Positions 35,861 to 45,431 of a stretch of 54,877 bases of DNA are shown here, in pieces. Under the pieces are notes generated by a model, which had not been told where the DNA came from, did not search any database, and was given only the letters and a program-made list of their open reading frames with translations. The position numbers and the translations under genes are program-made. This DNA is from Symsagittifera roscoffensis (taxonomy: Eukaryota; Xenacoelomorpha; Acoela; Convolutidae), in the NCBI RefSeq assembly GCF_963678635.1, contig NW_026970936.1:1-54877 (forward strand), given 5' to 3'. Positions within the stretch are counted from its first letter, which is position 1. Each line of letters opens with the position of its first letter.

Positions 35861-36101
35861 GACTGTATAGAAATTGAAATCAAATTACAACAAGTGCGTT
35901 TTAAGACAGAATAAGACAAATCGAAATAGGTAGGGTTAAGACCAAATTAAGGAAAATTTTTCGGAGGTTTTAGAAAGAGAATTGGATAAGGTTTTTAACA
36001 CGTTGTACAGAATTTGTTACCACAAAAAATATTTTTTTCCCCTTAGAATAGAATCGTGTATATAATAAAATTGTAAATAGAAGCAGTTGTAAATAGAAAT
36101 A

Positions 36102-39100
36102 ATGAGGCGGAGTAGGGTACCGGTGCTCGAAAAAAGGTCAAGTGGATCAAACACGAAATATAATTCATCGCTGCGCGGAACAACATCAACGGGCCCAAAG
36201 ATAACGAAGACGAACTTTTCAGTTAACATGGTCAGCACAAGGAGTACAGCGGAGAACAGGGCGAAAGAGGGCACGGAAGGGGAGCGAGTAGAACCCACCA
36301 TCGAGATTGATCTAGAGACACCCGATCAAAGTGTGGATGAAACAAGGAAGATGGCGACAGAGTCAACTCCAATGCCCAATGCAGAGGAACCGAACCAGAA
36401 ACCCATAGAGTTCTCACCGATAGATGACGCGGAAGATGCAATAGGCAACACCGAAGAAACGGTGAAAGAAGACTCTCAAGTAAAGAGGACATCTTTTACG
36501 GAAAAATTGGGAATAATGTTCGGAATAAAAACAAAAGAAAACGTGACTGAAGAACCAAAAGCAGAAAGAGCACGAACGTTTGGGACAGTGAGCACGAAGA
36601 CCTCAGAAGCCAATCCAGGAGAGGAACAAGCTAAAGCAGAGGCTACGGCCGAAGAGAGACCGACAGCTGACCATGAAGAGACTACCATTGAGCTGGGTGA
36701 CTTGTTGGCGAAATTAAATCAGATTGACAAAAGACTTAAGCACAGTGAAGAAGACAGAGAGGTGATAAAAAAGGAGATAAGATACAACAAGCACGAGTAT
36801 CTAGACAGTTATTTTAACCTAGCTAAGGCAACAGATGAGAGACTCAAGGAAATGTCAGATAAGGTAGAAGCCACCAATGAAGAACGAGAAAAGAACATCA
36901 AAACAGACATGCAACAATTGAAGAACCGATATGATGATGTCAACAGCCAATTAGGGAGCCTGGAAAGGAGAATGGACACAATGAGCAAGAGTCAAGCCGA
37001 GAGTTCGTGTGAAATACAGGCGAAGTTGGATGCAATCTTGAGAGGTTCCACTCCACAAGAAGGACCGGCAGCGGATCGTACGCAAAGCACCAGAGTTGAC
37101 TTTGTAGAACCACAAAGGAACAAACGGCAATCGACACCGTTGCCCTTAACCAGGGATGCGATAAGCATAGCACCAACAGCTGCGAAAACAATAATGAAGA
37201 ATGGAACGTCGAATACAACGACTGCTCCGGGAGATTCAACAGCTAACAGCAACACAGGACCGGATGCTATGACATGGGCCAGCACTTGGGAGATGATGAA
37301 CAGGACTCTAGAGGCCTTCGCCACGAGGAACACTGACTCGAGCGACAGGAGAGAGGGAAAGTCAAGAAAGACATTCAAGAAGCCAAAAGAATTCAAGGAC
37401 GACTCCGATGGATGCATTGACACTTGGGTGGAAGTGATGAGATTACATCTAGAACAAGATAACTTGAGTGACGAAAGACAAGCATGTACAGCCATACTGA
37501 GCAACTTGGAAGGAACGGCATTAAAATGCGTGGTCGCAAAGAAGGAGGAAGAACGCGACACCGCGGACAAGATCTTCGAGATATTGCTGAATCGATTCGG
37601 GTCAGGCATGAAGGGTCACCAAGCGATGATGCGATTTGAAAAGAGAAGGCAGAGGGACGACGAGTCAATAGATCGGTTCCTAGATGACCTCGAGAGCTTG
37701 AGAAGGAGGAGTGACCCAGAGGAGTCGACAAATAGACGGAACTTCAGCATTGCCTCGAAGTTCATCGATGGGGTGAAAAGTGATGACTTAAGGACAATGT
37801 TAGCAACATACTACACATTGTCGAAGGACAGCGCACCCACCCCAGAAGAAATGAGACAGAAATCAAGAGAATACATGCTGATGAAACCTAAGAAGTACTC
37901 ATATTCCGAAAACAGGAACACGCAAGGGGGAAGCCAACCCCAGAGGTCATCATGGTACAAACCTAGAGATGATATGGACAAGCGTAGATCATGCGCGAAC
38001 TGCGGGTCAGCGGATCATCATGTGGCTGACTGCACAACGTACAAACAAGGCATGAAGAGCCTAGGTTATGCACCGGATGAAGAGGATATGAGCCAGATGG
38101 AGGAACACGAGTACTATAATGGCTTAATCATCAAGATAGGCGCCAGATGCTTCTTCTGTAACCAGGAGGGGCACTTCAGAATGGATTGTCCCTTGTTCTG
38201 GGAAGCGGTCAAGGACCAGAATCACCCCAAACATAAGTTGGCATTAGCGGCGGTGCAGAATCAGCGGAACAGGCAAAACGAATTTGAATCTAGGAACTTG
38301 GGGGCACCAAACACCGAATTGCCGACGAAGACAGTGAAAGCTGTTACACATGTTAGCGGTGCGTTAGAGTCTGCGGCCGGAAGCTCATTAGAGATAAATT
38401 ATGAGAAAGCGGCGACGGAAGCAATTGCCAAAGTGAAACAAGATCTGGCTGCGAAAGAAATAGAGCAACGACTAAAGTTGGAGATCGAAAGACAGAATTT
38501 TAACGAAGCATTAACCGGATCGAACTCAATACCAGAGGCTAGAACGGGCTCAATGAAGACCGGGAATTGTAACACCGTGAAGATGGTGACAGGTAAACCT
38601 TTTGGAATATCGAAAATCGGAGCAAGAATAATGTCGATAATCACAGTGGGCGGACACGAGGTAACCAGAAACTTGAGCGAGCCGAGCGACCAGACGATAA
38701 TGCACGTTGACGTGTATGCAGACTACTTGAGTGGAATAAGTCCACAAACGACTTCTAGAGCGCTCAGGGCACTACTCACGAGAGGGGGCAGCAAATCGGT
38801 ACGTGTTGATAATAGGTACACTGAAGCTTATGGTCCACACGAGGTCATGCTAAATATAGATGGAATCAACATCTATACAAAGACGATGATAACATGCGAC
38901 GAAGACCTAATTGGACAAATCTATGTAGGGAAAGAAGAATTGAAAGTAAGATCGATTGGACACTGTGCTATGCTCGAAGAAGATGCAATGCACATCGGGA
39001 CGGAAGCAGACGTGACAGGGCACGTGCTAGACATAAATGGCAAAAAGACTCAGTTACGTGGATTACTCGACACGGGAGCAGTCTTGAGCGTCATACCAAT

Positions 39101-42100
39101 CGAAACATGGGAAAAAATGGGCTTTGACAAAGGTGACTTGATAGACTCGAGAATACGGCTGTCAGCTGCAAACAAAGGGGCCCTTCGGGTGTTGGGCAGG
39201 ACGCCGATAATAGCTCTCAATTTGGGGGAACGTAACCTGTGGATGAGCTTCATCGTGGTAGAAAACCTAGATGAATCTGACCAATTCATTTTGGGCAGAG
39301 ACTTCATCAGTAATTTCGACGTAACGATTGATCTAAATAATGCAATGTTCAGGATACGGAACCCGGATAGGAGGTACGCAATCAAACCGGTAAATTTAAT
39401 AATGGCAAATGAAAACCAAGCACCGGTATTCTTGAGTAGGAGAGTGAGGTTAAAAGCTAGTGAAGCGGCAATTGTAAGCTTGAGGATGAAAAATTATAAT
39501 GAACTAAGCGATAACAAGCAAGTGTGTATAGTTCCAAATCCTAATAGTCAAAGCGCTGCTGTTTTAGGAAGATCATTTTCGATAACGAAGAGCGGCCTCT
39601 GCGTCAGTGTCTTGTTGAATACCCTTGATATACCAATCACGATACAGAGAGGGCGGAAACTGGGTTATGCTTTACCGGTTAAAACTCGATATGAAACAAT
39701 TGAAAACTCAAAACAAAATGAAGTTGTTGATTGTCCCAACCACAGGGACAAAATTTGTATCTTGAGACGATTGCAGAGAATAAAAGATTCTTCAGGTCTT
39801 ATCAAATCACTTAAGTCAGAAACGGACGATGGGCTTTCGAGCTGTTCGAACTTTCCAGAGCGACCCACACTAGATGAAATGCAAACTGATAAACCGGTTC
39901 TGCCGGAGATTGAACATTTAAGGGGCAAACTGAAGGATGAACAGCTCGAAGCTATCAAGGACGTACTAGAGCGAAACGAGGAGGTTTTTTCAAGGCATAA
40001 GGCGGATATCGGGTGTTGTAATTTTGTTGAACATGAAATTGAACTTGAGGAAAACGCGGTACCACACAGGGAGGGGGCGAGGCGCATGACCCCACACAAA
40101 TCGGACGCGTGTAGAAAAGAAATCGAAACGTTACTAGAGTATGACATGATAGAACCATCCAAGTCACCGTGGGCGTGTGGAGTAGTGATGGCCAAAAAGA
40201 AAGGCGACCAGTTAAGGTTTTGTTGTGACTTTCGATACCTGAACTCCGTCACGGTGAAGGATGCCTATCCCATACCTAGAATTGATGAGAGCCTCTCGAA
40301 GTTAGGTGATGCAAAATTTTTTACGACTCTTGATTTAGGCTCGGCTTTTTGGCAGGTACCATTAAGGAAGCAAGACAGGGACAAGACAGGGTTCGCCTGC
40401 GAGTTGGGTCTGTTTCAATGGAAACGGATGCCGTTTGGACTCTGCAATGCAACAGCCACGTTTCAGCGGCTGATGGCACACGCGTTGATAGGCGTGACGA
40501 AGAAGTACGGCAACCTGGTAATGTGCTACGTGGACGACGTGGTAATAGCAACGCCAACACTAGAAGACCACATCGAGAGGCTTGACGAGGTGTTCGCGTG
40601 CATGAAAAGATCGGGGCTGAAGTGTAAACCATCAAAGTGCGAGATACTCAAGGACTCGATCAAATACTTGGGCAGGATGGTAGATAAACACGGTATCAGA
40701 CCTGACCCAGACGCCGTGGAAGCAGTCCTAACCTGGAAATCACCGAAGACGGAACACCAGCTGATGAGCTTCCTGGGTTTCGCCAACTATTATAGAGAAT
40801 TCATCAAGGGATATGCGGACAAGGTATACCCGATGCAACAATTAATGAGACATAAGGGCAAGAAGTTCACGTGGAACAACGCGGCAGAAGAGTCATTCCA
40901 GAGAATAAAGAAAGAGCTGTGTGAGGCACCAGTACTGGGTATGCCGACTGAGAAAGGGATGTACGTGCTAGACACGGATGCATCAGTAGTCGCTATTTCT
41001 GGGATTCTCCATCAAGAACAAAAATGGAATGGGAAGACAGCCTTGAGACCAATAGCATACGGGAGCAAGGTCCTAAGTGACACAGAAATGAAGTACGGAG
41101 CACCGAAAGCAGAGATGTTCGCGGTGGTCACCTTTGTCGAAAAATACAGAGCATACCTAGGCAGTGAGCCCTTCAAGCTGCGAGTCGACAACCGAGCACT
41201 AAGCTGGCTGAAAACGTACTCAATGGACCAGAGCTATATTGGGAGGTGGATAGTTCGCTTGGATGGATACAACATGATAATTGAGCACAGAACACGAGAT
41301 AAACATCAAAATGCTGACAGCTTGAGTAAGAAGACGGAGTTCTACGAGAGGCAAGAACAAAGAGAGGCGGACAGACCTGAGATCAAAGATGGCTTCTCCT
41401 TCATGGACAAAGAAACGTACGACAGTCTTCCACTCACGAGATGGCTGGACAAATCAGGCAAACCGATTGAAGATCATCCCGAATTGCCGAAAGAAACTCT
41501 TGAAAAGACCATCTTGAAGAAAAGCAGTGGGATTCCGATAGGAATAATGCTCAAGTCCAAAATCGTGAGGGAGACACTCAAGGCAAAAGGTTATGATCTC
41601 ACCCAGGTAGAGGAGGGAACGGTCCGAATAGATGAAGACTTAATGGGGTTGCTTGAGAAACTATCAGATGATAAGCCCGTGATCCAAGGGAAAGGTCAGG
41701 AGGCACCGGAACTAACCATACTTCGGAGAGAAAAAACAGTGAACAATACTGACATCTCAAAAGAAAGCACCACTGATAGCAAGGAAGTTGTGCGATCACT
41801 AGTTGAGAAAATCCCCGAGAAAATTCTGGAGCAAACAAAAGTCAGGGATAAGAAAGTGACATTCAGAGAAGAAATTGAACACCTGGGACTAGATCAAGAG
41901 TCCGGGGAGTGGTACAGATTCATGGAAGAAGACGGAACCGGAGAAGGAAAATTGTCCGGGGAGCGTAAAGAATGGGATGAAGATTCGGATGAGAGCAGTG
42001 AGGATCAAGACAGTCTATGCATGATACTGGCGGAAGAGAAGATGAGACAGCACGACAGGGAATTACAGACAGATCCATCTACAGGGACGTACAATCTGGA

Positions 42101-44909
42101 AATACAAGAGGTACGAGGTGGAGAAGAGCTCGAGAAAATAGCAGTTTCAAGAAAACCACTAAGGGAACTATCGTGCAACTCAAACGTCAGAACGAATCTG
42201 GTACCAGAAGACGACATGAAAATCGTGAAAAGGATGATATGTGTGAAGCTGAGCGATGACATCCACAACCCTGGTGAAATGAATGGACAGATCATGGCGC
42301 TAAAGGAGCACGTTAAGGCGAGATACAGGCTGTCTGACCTAAAAAGGGCCCAGAAGAATGACAAAATGACAAGTAACCTCTCCAAATGGATCCATTCTGG
42401 AGTCAAGGAGAAGGGGGAACTTGAGGAAGACAGCTACAAGATCTTGAGCCAGTTCTACAAAGAAAAAAGAGACTTACTTTATCACACAGCGGAAGGGGTG
42501 GTAGCGTGCAAGAGAAGAGATGAGGAAAAGATAATACACAAACACAACCTCATCATACTACCACAACTGTACCAAACGGAAGTGCTTTTCAGATCACACG
42601 ACCAGATGGGCCATCAGGGGATAGATAAAGTACAACAAAGGATACTTCACAGGTTTGACTGGCCGGGAATGAGAAAAGCTTGCGAGAGGTGGGTGAATGC
42701 CTGCCTAGCATGCCTTCAAGTAAAAGACCCAAGGAAGATGAAGTTTCCCCTCAAGTCTGTCGAGAGTTCGGAATTCAATGAAGTGGTGCAGATAGACCAT
42801 CAGAAAATCTGCATGACGGAGTCGGGTTATAACCAAATACTAGTTATAATAGATCACTTCACCAAGTTGGCGGAAGCGGTTCCGTGCCAGACAGCCTCAG
42901 CAGAGGAGACATGTGATCACCTGATAACGCATTGGATATCGCGGTATGGTTGTCCAATGACTTTCCAGTCGGACAACGGCAAGGCTTTTGTGGGGGACTT
43001 GACAAAAGAATTGATGAAGAGATCACACATTGCTCAAGCGCACTCGACGACCTATCATCCACAGACCAATGGGTTGGTAGAGAGACAGAACAGGACACTG
43101 GTCAACATGCTCAGGGTGTACTGCTCGAGATACATGACGGACTGGGACAAATACCTGCCACAGGTAGTAGGAGCCTATAATAGTACTCAGCACTCAACGA
43201 CGGGTATCAGTCCTTTCATGATGTTGACAGGCAGGGAAAGGGCAATGCCTATAACATTCTTCTACCCGGAGTACGAGGGGAAGAGGACGTCACCTCAAGC
43301 ATACGTGAAGGAAGCGATCAAAAGACAACAAGAGCTAAACGAGCTATGTCGGAGAAACACGGCGCAAGCGCAAATGAGGCAACGCAAGAAATATGACGAA
43401 AAGATACTAAGAGCAAAGCCATACGAAGTGGGCCAATACGTGTGGGTTTTCCAAAATGTCATACCGCCCAAGGGAACAAAGAAACTACTCAAGAAATGGA
43501 GAGGACCGTTCATGATTACGGAAGTACATCAACAAGGAAGGTTCTATCGCTTGAGTACAGGGCGAGCAGCACATTACGAAAATCTGAAGCCTCACATTCC
43601 GTCTCCGGAGGACTGGTGCCTGCCAAAAGACATGGAAGGTCTTGAGTACCTGGTGGTGGAACCAGCGTGCGAAGTGAATGAGAAAGGCACTAGAGAGAAA
43701 AATGATGGTAATGAGAACTTGAGTTTGGACGACAACGAAAAGATAGAAGTGGAGTCGGATGCAGGTTCATTTGTAGAAGAAGACTGGAACGATCCCGAGC
43801 AAAACGAGGTACCGAAGTGGATGGAACCCGATCGACCAACACCACCGGAAACCAGGACGGGCAATCGTAAACGAACAGGTATGAGGTACAATAGGTACGG
43901 GGATGACTTCTTGATCGACAAGATACAGCCAGACAAGTTGGGCGATGAACTACTAAGCGCAGGCGAACTGGAGGCCGAAGAGGAATGGCAAGTGATTGAC
44001 GATGGTGGACATTATCCGCAGGATGATTACTCGACGCCAGAATTGGAGACGGATCTCGAGCAGAGTGAAATAGAAAGGAGGGAGAACACGAACTTGAGGA
44101 TTCTAGAGTGGATGCGTGATGTCAAAGACGAGAGCCACGAAGGACAAAGCATTCAGCAAGTCGATATATCAGCAGCAAATTACATGAAGACAGAGGACCC
44201 TCTTTTCGGATGGACAGCAACAGACATGCCACTGGACATCCCTAAGGACAATTCAGACCCGACTACATCGACGGGGACGTCGATAAATATTTTTGTCCGG
44301 GGAGTGGGGGTAGGACTTACCCACACCGAAAATTTGATGATAAAGAAGCTCAAGGAAGTGAGGGAAACAAGCGGATTGGAACTGGAGGAAGAAGAACCAG
44401 AGCCTACCATAGGAAGGAATTTCAAAACGAAATTCGAAATACCCAATGAATACTCAGAGAACATCATGATAACGGATAGCGACTTCATCCTGTCAAACAG
44501 GACCAACGCGATCTGCATCACGGCGGACATGAGTTTCAAGTCAAGATTGGAGGCTGACTTCAAAAGAGAGTACCAGAACGTAGAGTTCCTGTTCAGACAG
44601 AGGCCGGGACTGGGAGGCATGGCAGCGCTTCCACCGTCAGTAGCACAAGTCCCGGGCAAATACCTCTGCTTCCTAGTAACGAGAGTCAACGACAGAAACA
44701 TAATTGATCCCGAACACGTGATATTGGCACTGACAAGACTACGTGACTTCATGATTGAAAGAGGAATAGTGGAGGTCTCGATGCCGGTGTACGACCCAAA
44801 CAGGGGCAAACTGAGCTCGAGGGAATTGTATGCTATCCTACATGTGGTCTTTGCAGAAACCGAGATAATGGTGCATCTTCACAAGAAGTACTACTTGAGC
44901 ATCGCCTGA
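36102..44909 (+). CDS. Gag-pol polyprotein, Ty3/gypsy type, 2935 aa, open
   Basis: One uninterrupted frame from ATG 36102. Seen in order: acidic N terminus; coiled coil (about 200-310); capsid-like helical region (426-585); CCHC knuckles at 631 (CANCG) and 683 (CFFCN); aspartic protease LLDTGA (990) with ILGRDF (near 1063); RT with LDLGSAFWQV and YVDD (1476); RNase H starting DTDAS (1624) and ending HQNADSLSK; a linker of about 400 charged residues; integrase with HHCC zinc site (His 2166 to Cys 2201/2204) and D2232, D2291, E2327, a D,D-35-E spacing; GPF motif (2466); an acidic tail; and a macro-domain-like module (about 2788-2933). Gag and pol share one frame, so no recoding signal is needed. 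Products would form the particle, copy RNA and insert DNA. Typical gypsy gag-pol is about half this length. Confidence 0.96.
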   Translation: MRRSRVPVLEKRSSGSNTKYNSSLRGTTSTGPKITKTNFSVNMVSTRSTAENRAKEGTEGERVEPTIEIDLETPDQSVDETRKMATESTPMPNAEEPNQKPIEFSPIDDAEDAIGNTEETVKEDSQVKRTSFTEKLGIMFGIKTKENVTEEPKAERARTFGTVSTKTSEANPGEEQAKAEATAEERPTADHEETTIELGDLLAKLNQIDKRLKHSEEDREVIKKEIRYNKHEYLDSYFNLAKATDERLKEMSDKVEATNEEREKNIKTDMQQLKNRYDDVNSQLGSLERRMDTMSKSQAESSCEIQAKLDAILRGSTPQEGPAADRTQSTRVDFVEPQRNKRQSTPLPLTRDAISIAPTAAKTIMKNGTSNTTTAPGDSTANSNTGPDAMTWASTWEMMNRTLEAFATRNTDSSDRREGKSRKTFKKPKEFKDDSDGCIDTWVEVMRLHLEQDNLSDERQACTAILSNLEGTALKCVVAKKEEERDTADKIFEILLNRFGSGMKGHQAMMRFEKRRQRDDESIDRFLDDLESLRRRSDPEESTNRRNFSIASKFIDGVKSDDLRTMLATYYTLSKDSAPTPEEMRQKSREYMLMKPKKYSYSENRNTQGGSQPQRSSWYKPRDDMDKRRSCANCGSADHHVADCTTYKQGMKSLGYAPDEEDMSQMEEHEYYNGLIIKIGARCFFCNQEGHFRMDCPLFWEAVKDQNHPKHKLALAAVQNQRNRQNEFESRNLGAPNTELPTKTVKAVTHVSGALESAAGSSLEINYEKAATEAIAKVKQDLAAKEIEQRLKLEIERQNFNEALTGSNSIPEARTGSMKTGNCNTVKMVTGKPFGISKIGARIMSIITVGGHEVTRNLSEPSDQTIMHVDVYADYLSGISPQTTSRALRALLTRGGSKSVRVDNRYTEAYGPHEVMLNIDGINIYTKTMITCDEDLIGQIYVGKEELKVRSIGHCAMLEEDAMHIGTEADVTGHVLDINGKKTQLRGLLDTGAVLSVIPIETWEKMGFDKGDLIDSRIRLSAANKGALRVLGRTPIIALNLGERNLWMSFIVVENLDESDQFILGRDFISNFDVTIDLNNAMFRIRNPDRRYAIKPVNLIMANENQAPVFLSRRVRLKASEAAIVSLRMKNYNELSDNKQVCIVPNPNSQSAAVLGRSFSITKSGLCVSVLLNTLDIPITIQRGRKLGYALPVKTRYETIENSKQNEVVDCPNHRDKICILRRLQRIKDSSGLIKSLKSETDDGLSSCSNFPERPTLDEMQTDKPVLPEIEHLRGKLKDEQLEAIKDVLERNEEVFSRHKADIGCCNFVEHEIELEENAVPHREGARRMTPHKSDACRKEIETLLEYDMIEPSKSPWACGVVMAKKKGDQLRFCCDFRYLNSVTVKDAYPIPRIDESLSKLGDAKFFTTLDLGSAFWQVPLRKQDRDKTGFACELGLFQWKRMPFGLCNATATFQRLMAHALIGVTKKYGNLVMCYVDDVVIATPTLEDHIERLDEVFACMKRSGLKCKPSKCEILKDSIKYLGRMVDKHGIRPDPDAVEAVLTWKSPKTEHQLMSFLGFANYYREFIKGYADKVYPMQQLMRHKGKKFTWNNAAEESFQRIKKELCEAPVLGMPTEKGMYVLDTDASVVAISGILHQEQKWNGKTALRPIAYGSKVLSDTEMKYGAPKAEMFAVVTFVEKYRAYLGSEPFKLRVDNRALSWLKTYSMDQSYIGRWIVRLDGYNMIIEHRTRDKHQNADSLSKKTEFYERQEQREADRPEIKDGFSFMDKETYDSLPLTRWLDKSGKPIEDHPELPKETLEKTILKKSSGIPIGIMLKSKIVRETLKAKGYDLTQVEEGTVRIDEDLMGLLEKLSDDKPVIQGKGQEAPELTILRREKTVNNTDISKESTTDSKEVVRSLVEKIPEKILEQTKVRDKKVTFREEIEHLGLDQESGEWYRFMEEDGTGEGKLSGERKEWDEDSDESSEDQDSLCMILAEEKMRQHDRELQTDPSTGTYNLEIQEVRGGEELEKIAVSRKPLRELSCNSNVRTNLVPEDDMKIVKRMICVKLSDDIHNPGEMNGQIMALKEHVKARYRLSDLKRAQKNDKMTSNLSKWIHSGVKEKGELEEDSYKILSQFYKEKRDLLYHTAEGVVACKRRDEEKIIHKHNLIILPQLYQTEVLFRSHDQMGHQGIDKVQQRILHRFDWPGMRKACERWVNACLACLQVKDPRKMKFPLKSVESSEFNEVVQIDHQKICMTESGYNQILVIIDHFTKLAEAVPCQTASAEETCDHLITHWISRYGCPMTFQSDNGKAFVGDLTKELMKRSHIAQAHSTTYHPQTNGLVERQNRTLVNMLRVYCSRYMTDWDKYLPQVVGAYNSTQHSTTGISPFMMLTGRERAMPITFFYPEYEGKRTSPQAYVKEAIKRQQELNELCRRNTAQAQMRQRKKYDEKILRAKPYEVGQYVWVFQNVIPPKGTKKLLKKWRGPFMITEVHQQGRFYRLSTGRAAHYENLKPHIPSPEDWCLPKDMEGLEYLVVEPACEVNEKGTREKNDGNENLSLDDNEKIEVESDAGSFVEEDWNDPEQNEVPKWMEPDRPTPPETRTGNRKRTGMRYNRYGDDFLIDKIQPDKLGDELLSAGELEAEEEWQVIDDGGHYPQDDYSTPELETDLEQSEIERRENTNLRILEWMRDVKDESHEGQSIQQVDISAANYMKTEDPLFGWTATDMPLDIPKDNSDPTTSTGTSINIFVRGVGVGLTHTENLMIKKLKEVRETSGLELEEEEPEPTIGRNFKTKFEIPNEYSENIMITDSDFILSNRTNAICITADMSFKSRLEADFKREYQNVEFLFRQRPGLGGMAALPPSVAQVPGKYLCFLVTRVNDRNIIDPEHVILALTRLRDFMIERGIVEVSMPVYDPNRGKLSSRELYAILHVVFAETEIMVHLHKKYYLSIA

Positions 44910-45192
44910 GTCGGGTACATGGAGGTATCGAGTCGGGTGTGAGGGAGGAGTCTTGAGTTAGGTACTGGGGTGCGGCGCAGGTAAAGGGATCTTAAGATGT
45001 GATTGGCATGACAATTGAATTTTAAAAGAAAGAATTGATGGTGCTAAAACATAAAATGAATCTGCATGTTCTTAAGGGAGATCCAATCAAATTGTTTTAA
45101 GTGATATGTGAATGATAAGATTTTAATCATATGGGTAGAAGGGGGGTCTCTAGGTTAGGAACGTGACATACTAAGTTTTAATGAGCTTTATG

Positions 45193-45199
45193 TTTTCAG
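45193..45199 (+). promoter_or_regulatory. Candidate 3' splice site for an ORF2 mRNA, element 2
   Basis: TTTTCAG|A, 232 bp before the ORF2 ATG, matching the short nematode-type acceptor consensus. It is kept in element 1. It could serve cis-splicing from the LTR donor or trans-splicing; not tested. Confidence 0.4.
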
Positions 45200-45336
45200 A
45201 TCAAGTTTGAAAACAAAGTTGAATATCCAACTACACTCAAGCGAGAAACAGAAAAAGAGAATCTTGATTGAACACGCGACAATCCGGATCTACAGCAAGT
45301 GCTTGCAAGAGAAGATTTCTAGAGATTTCTTGAATT

Positions 45337-45395
45337 GGGTAATACTTGAGTTGGTAAGGTAATTCTTGAGTTGGTAAGGTAATCCTTGAGCTGGT
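45337..45395 (+). repeat. Three tandem 20-bp units upstream of ORF2, element 2
   Basis: GGTAATACTTGAGTTGGTAA-like units in a row, each with CTTGAG, ending 36 bp before the ORF2 ATG. The same three units occur in element 1. Confidence 0.85.
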
Positions 45396-45431
45396 TGACA
45401 TCTATTTACACACATCCCGAAGTTATAAAGA

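Larger units (their letters stand above)
33641..36101 (+). other. 5' leader of element 2
   Basis: A 2.46-kb non-coding leader: primer site, purine-rich stretch (33860-33960), 70-bp repeats, a 420-bp segment missing in element 1, a G-rich part (34540-34620) and the short-unit array. No credible gene; frames across the array are due to its period. Confidence 0.8.
44910..45431 (+). other. Spacer between gag-pol and ORF2, element 2
   Basis: 522 bp without a gene. It has a G-rich start, an AT-rich middle, a splice-acceptor match and three 20-bp repeats. The length and layout match element 1. Confidence 0.7.

Noticed and set aside
45337-45395. Similarity of the 20-bp units to the nematode SL1 leader
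   Set aside because: Only a short TTGAG end and an AATTAC-like part are shared, and the order does not match.
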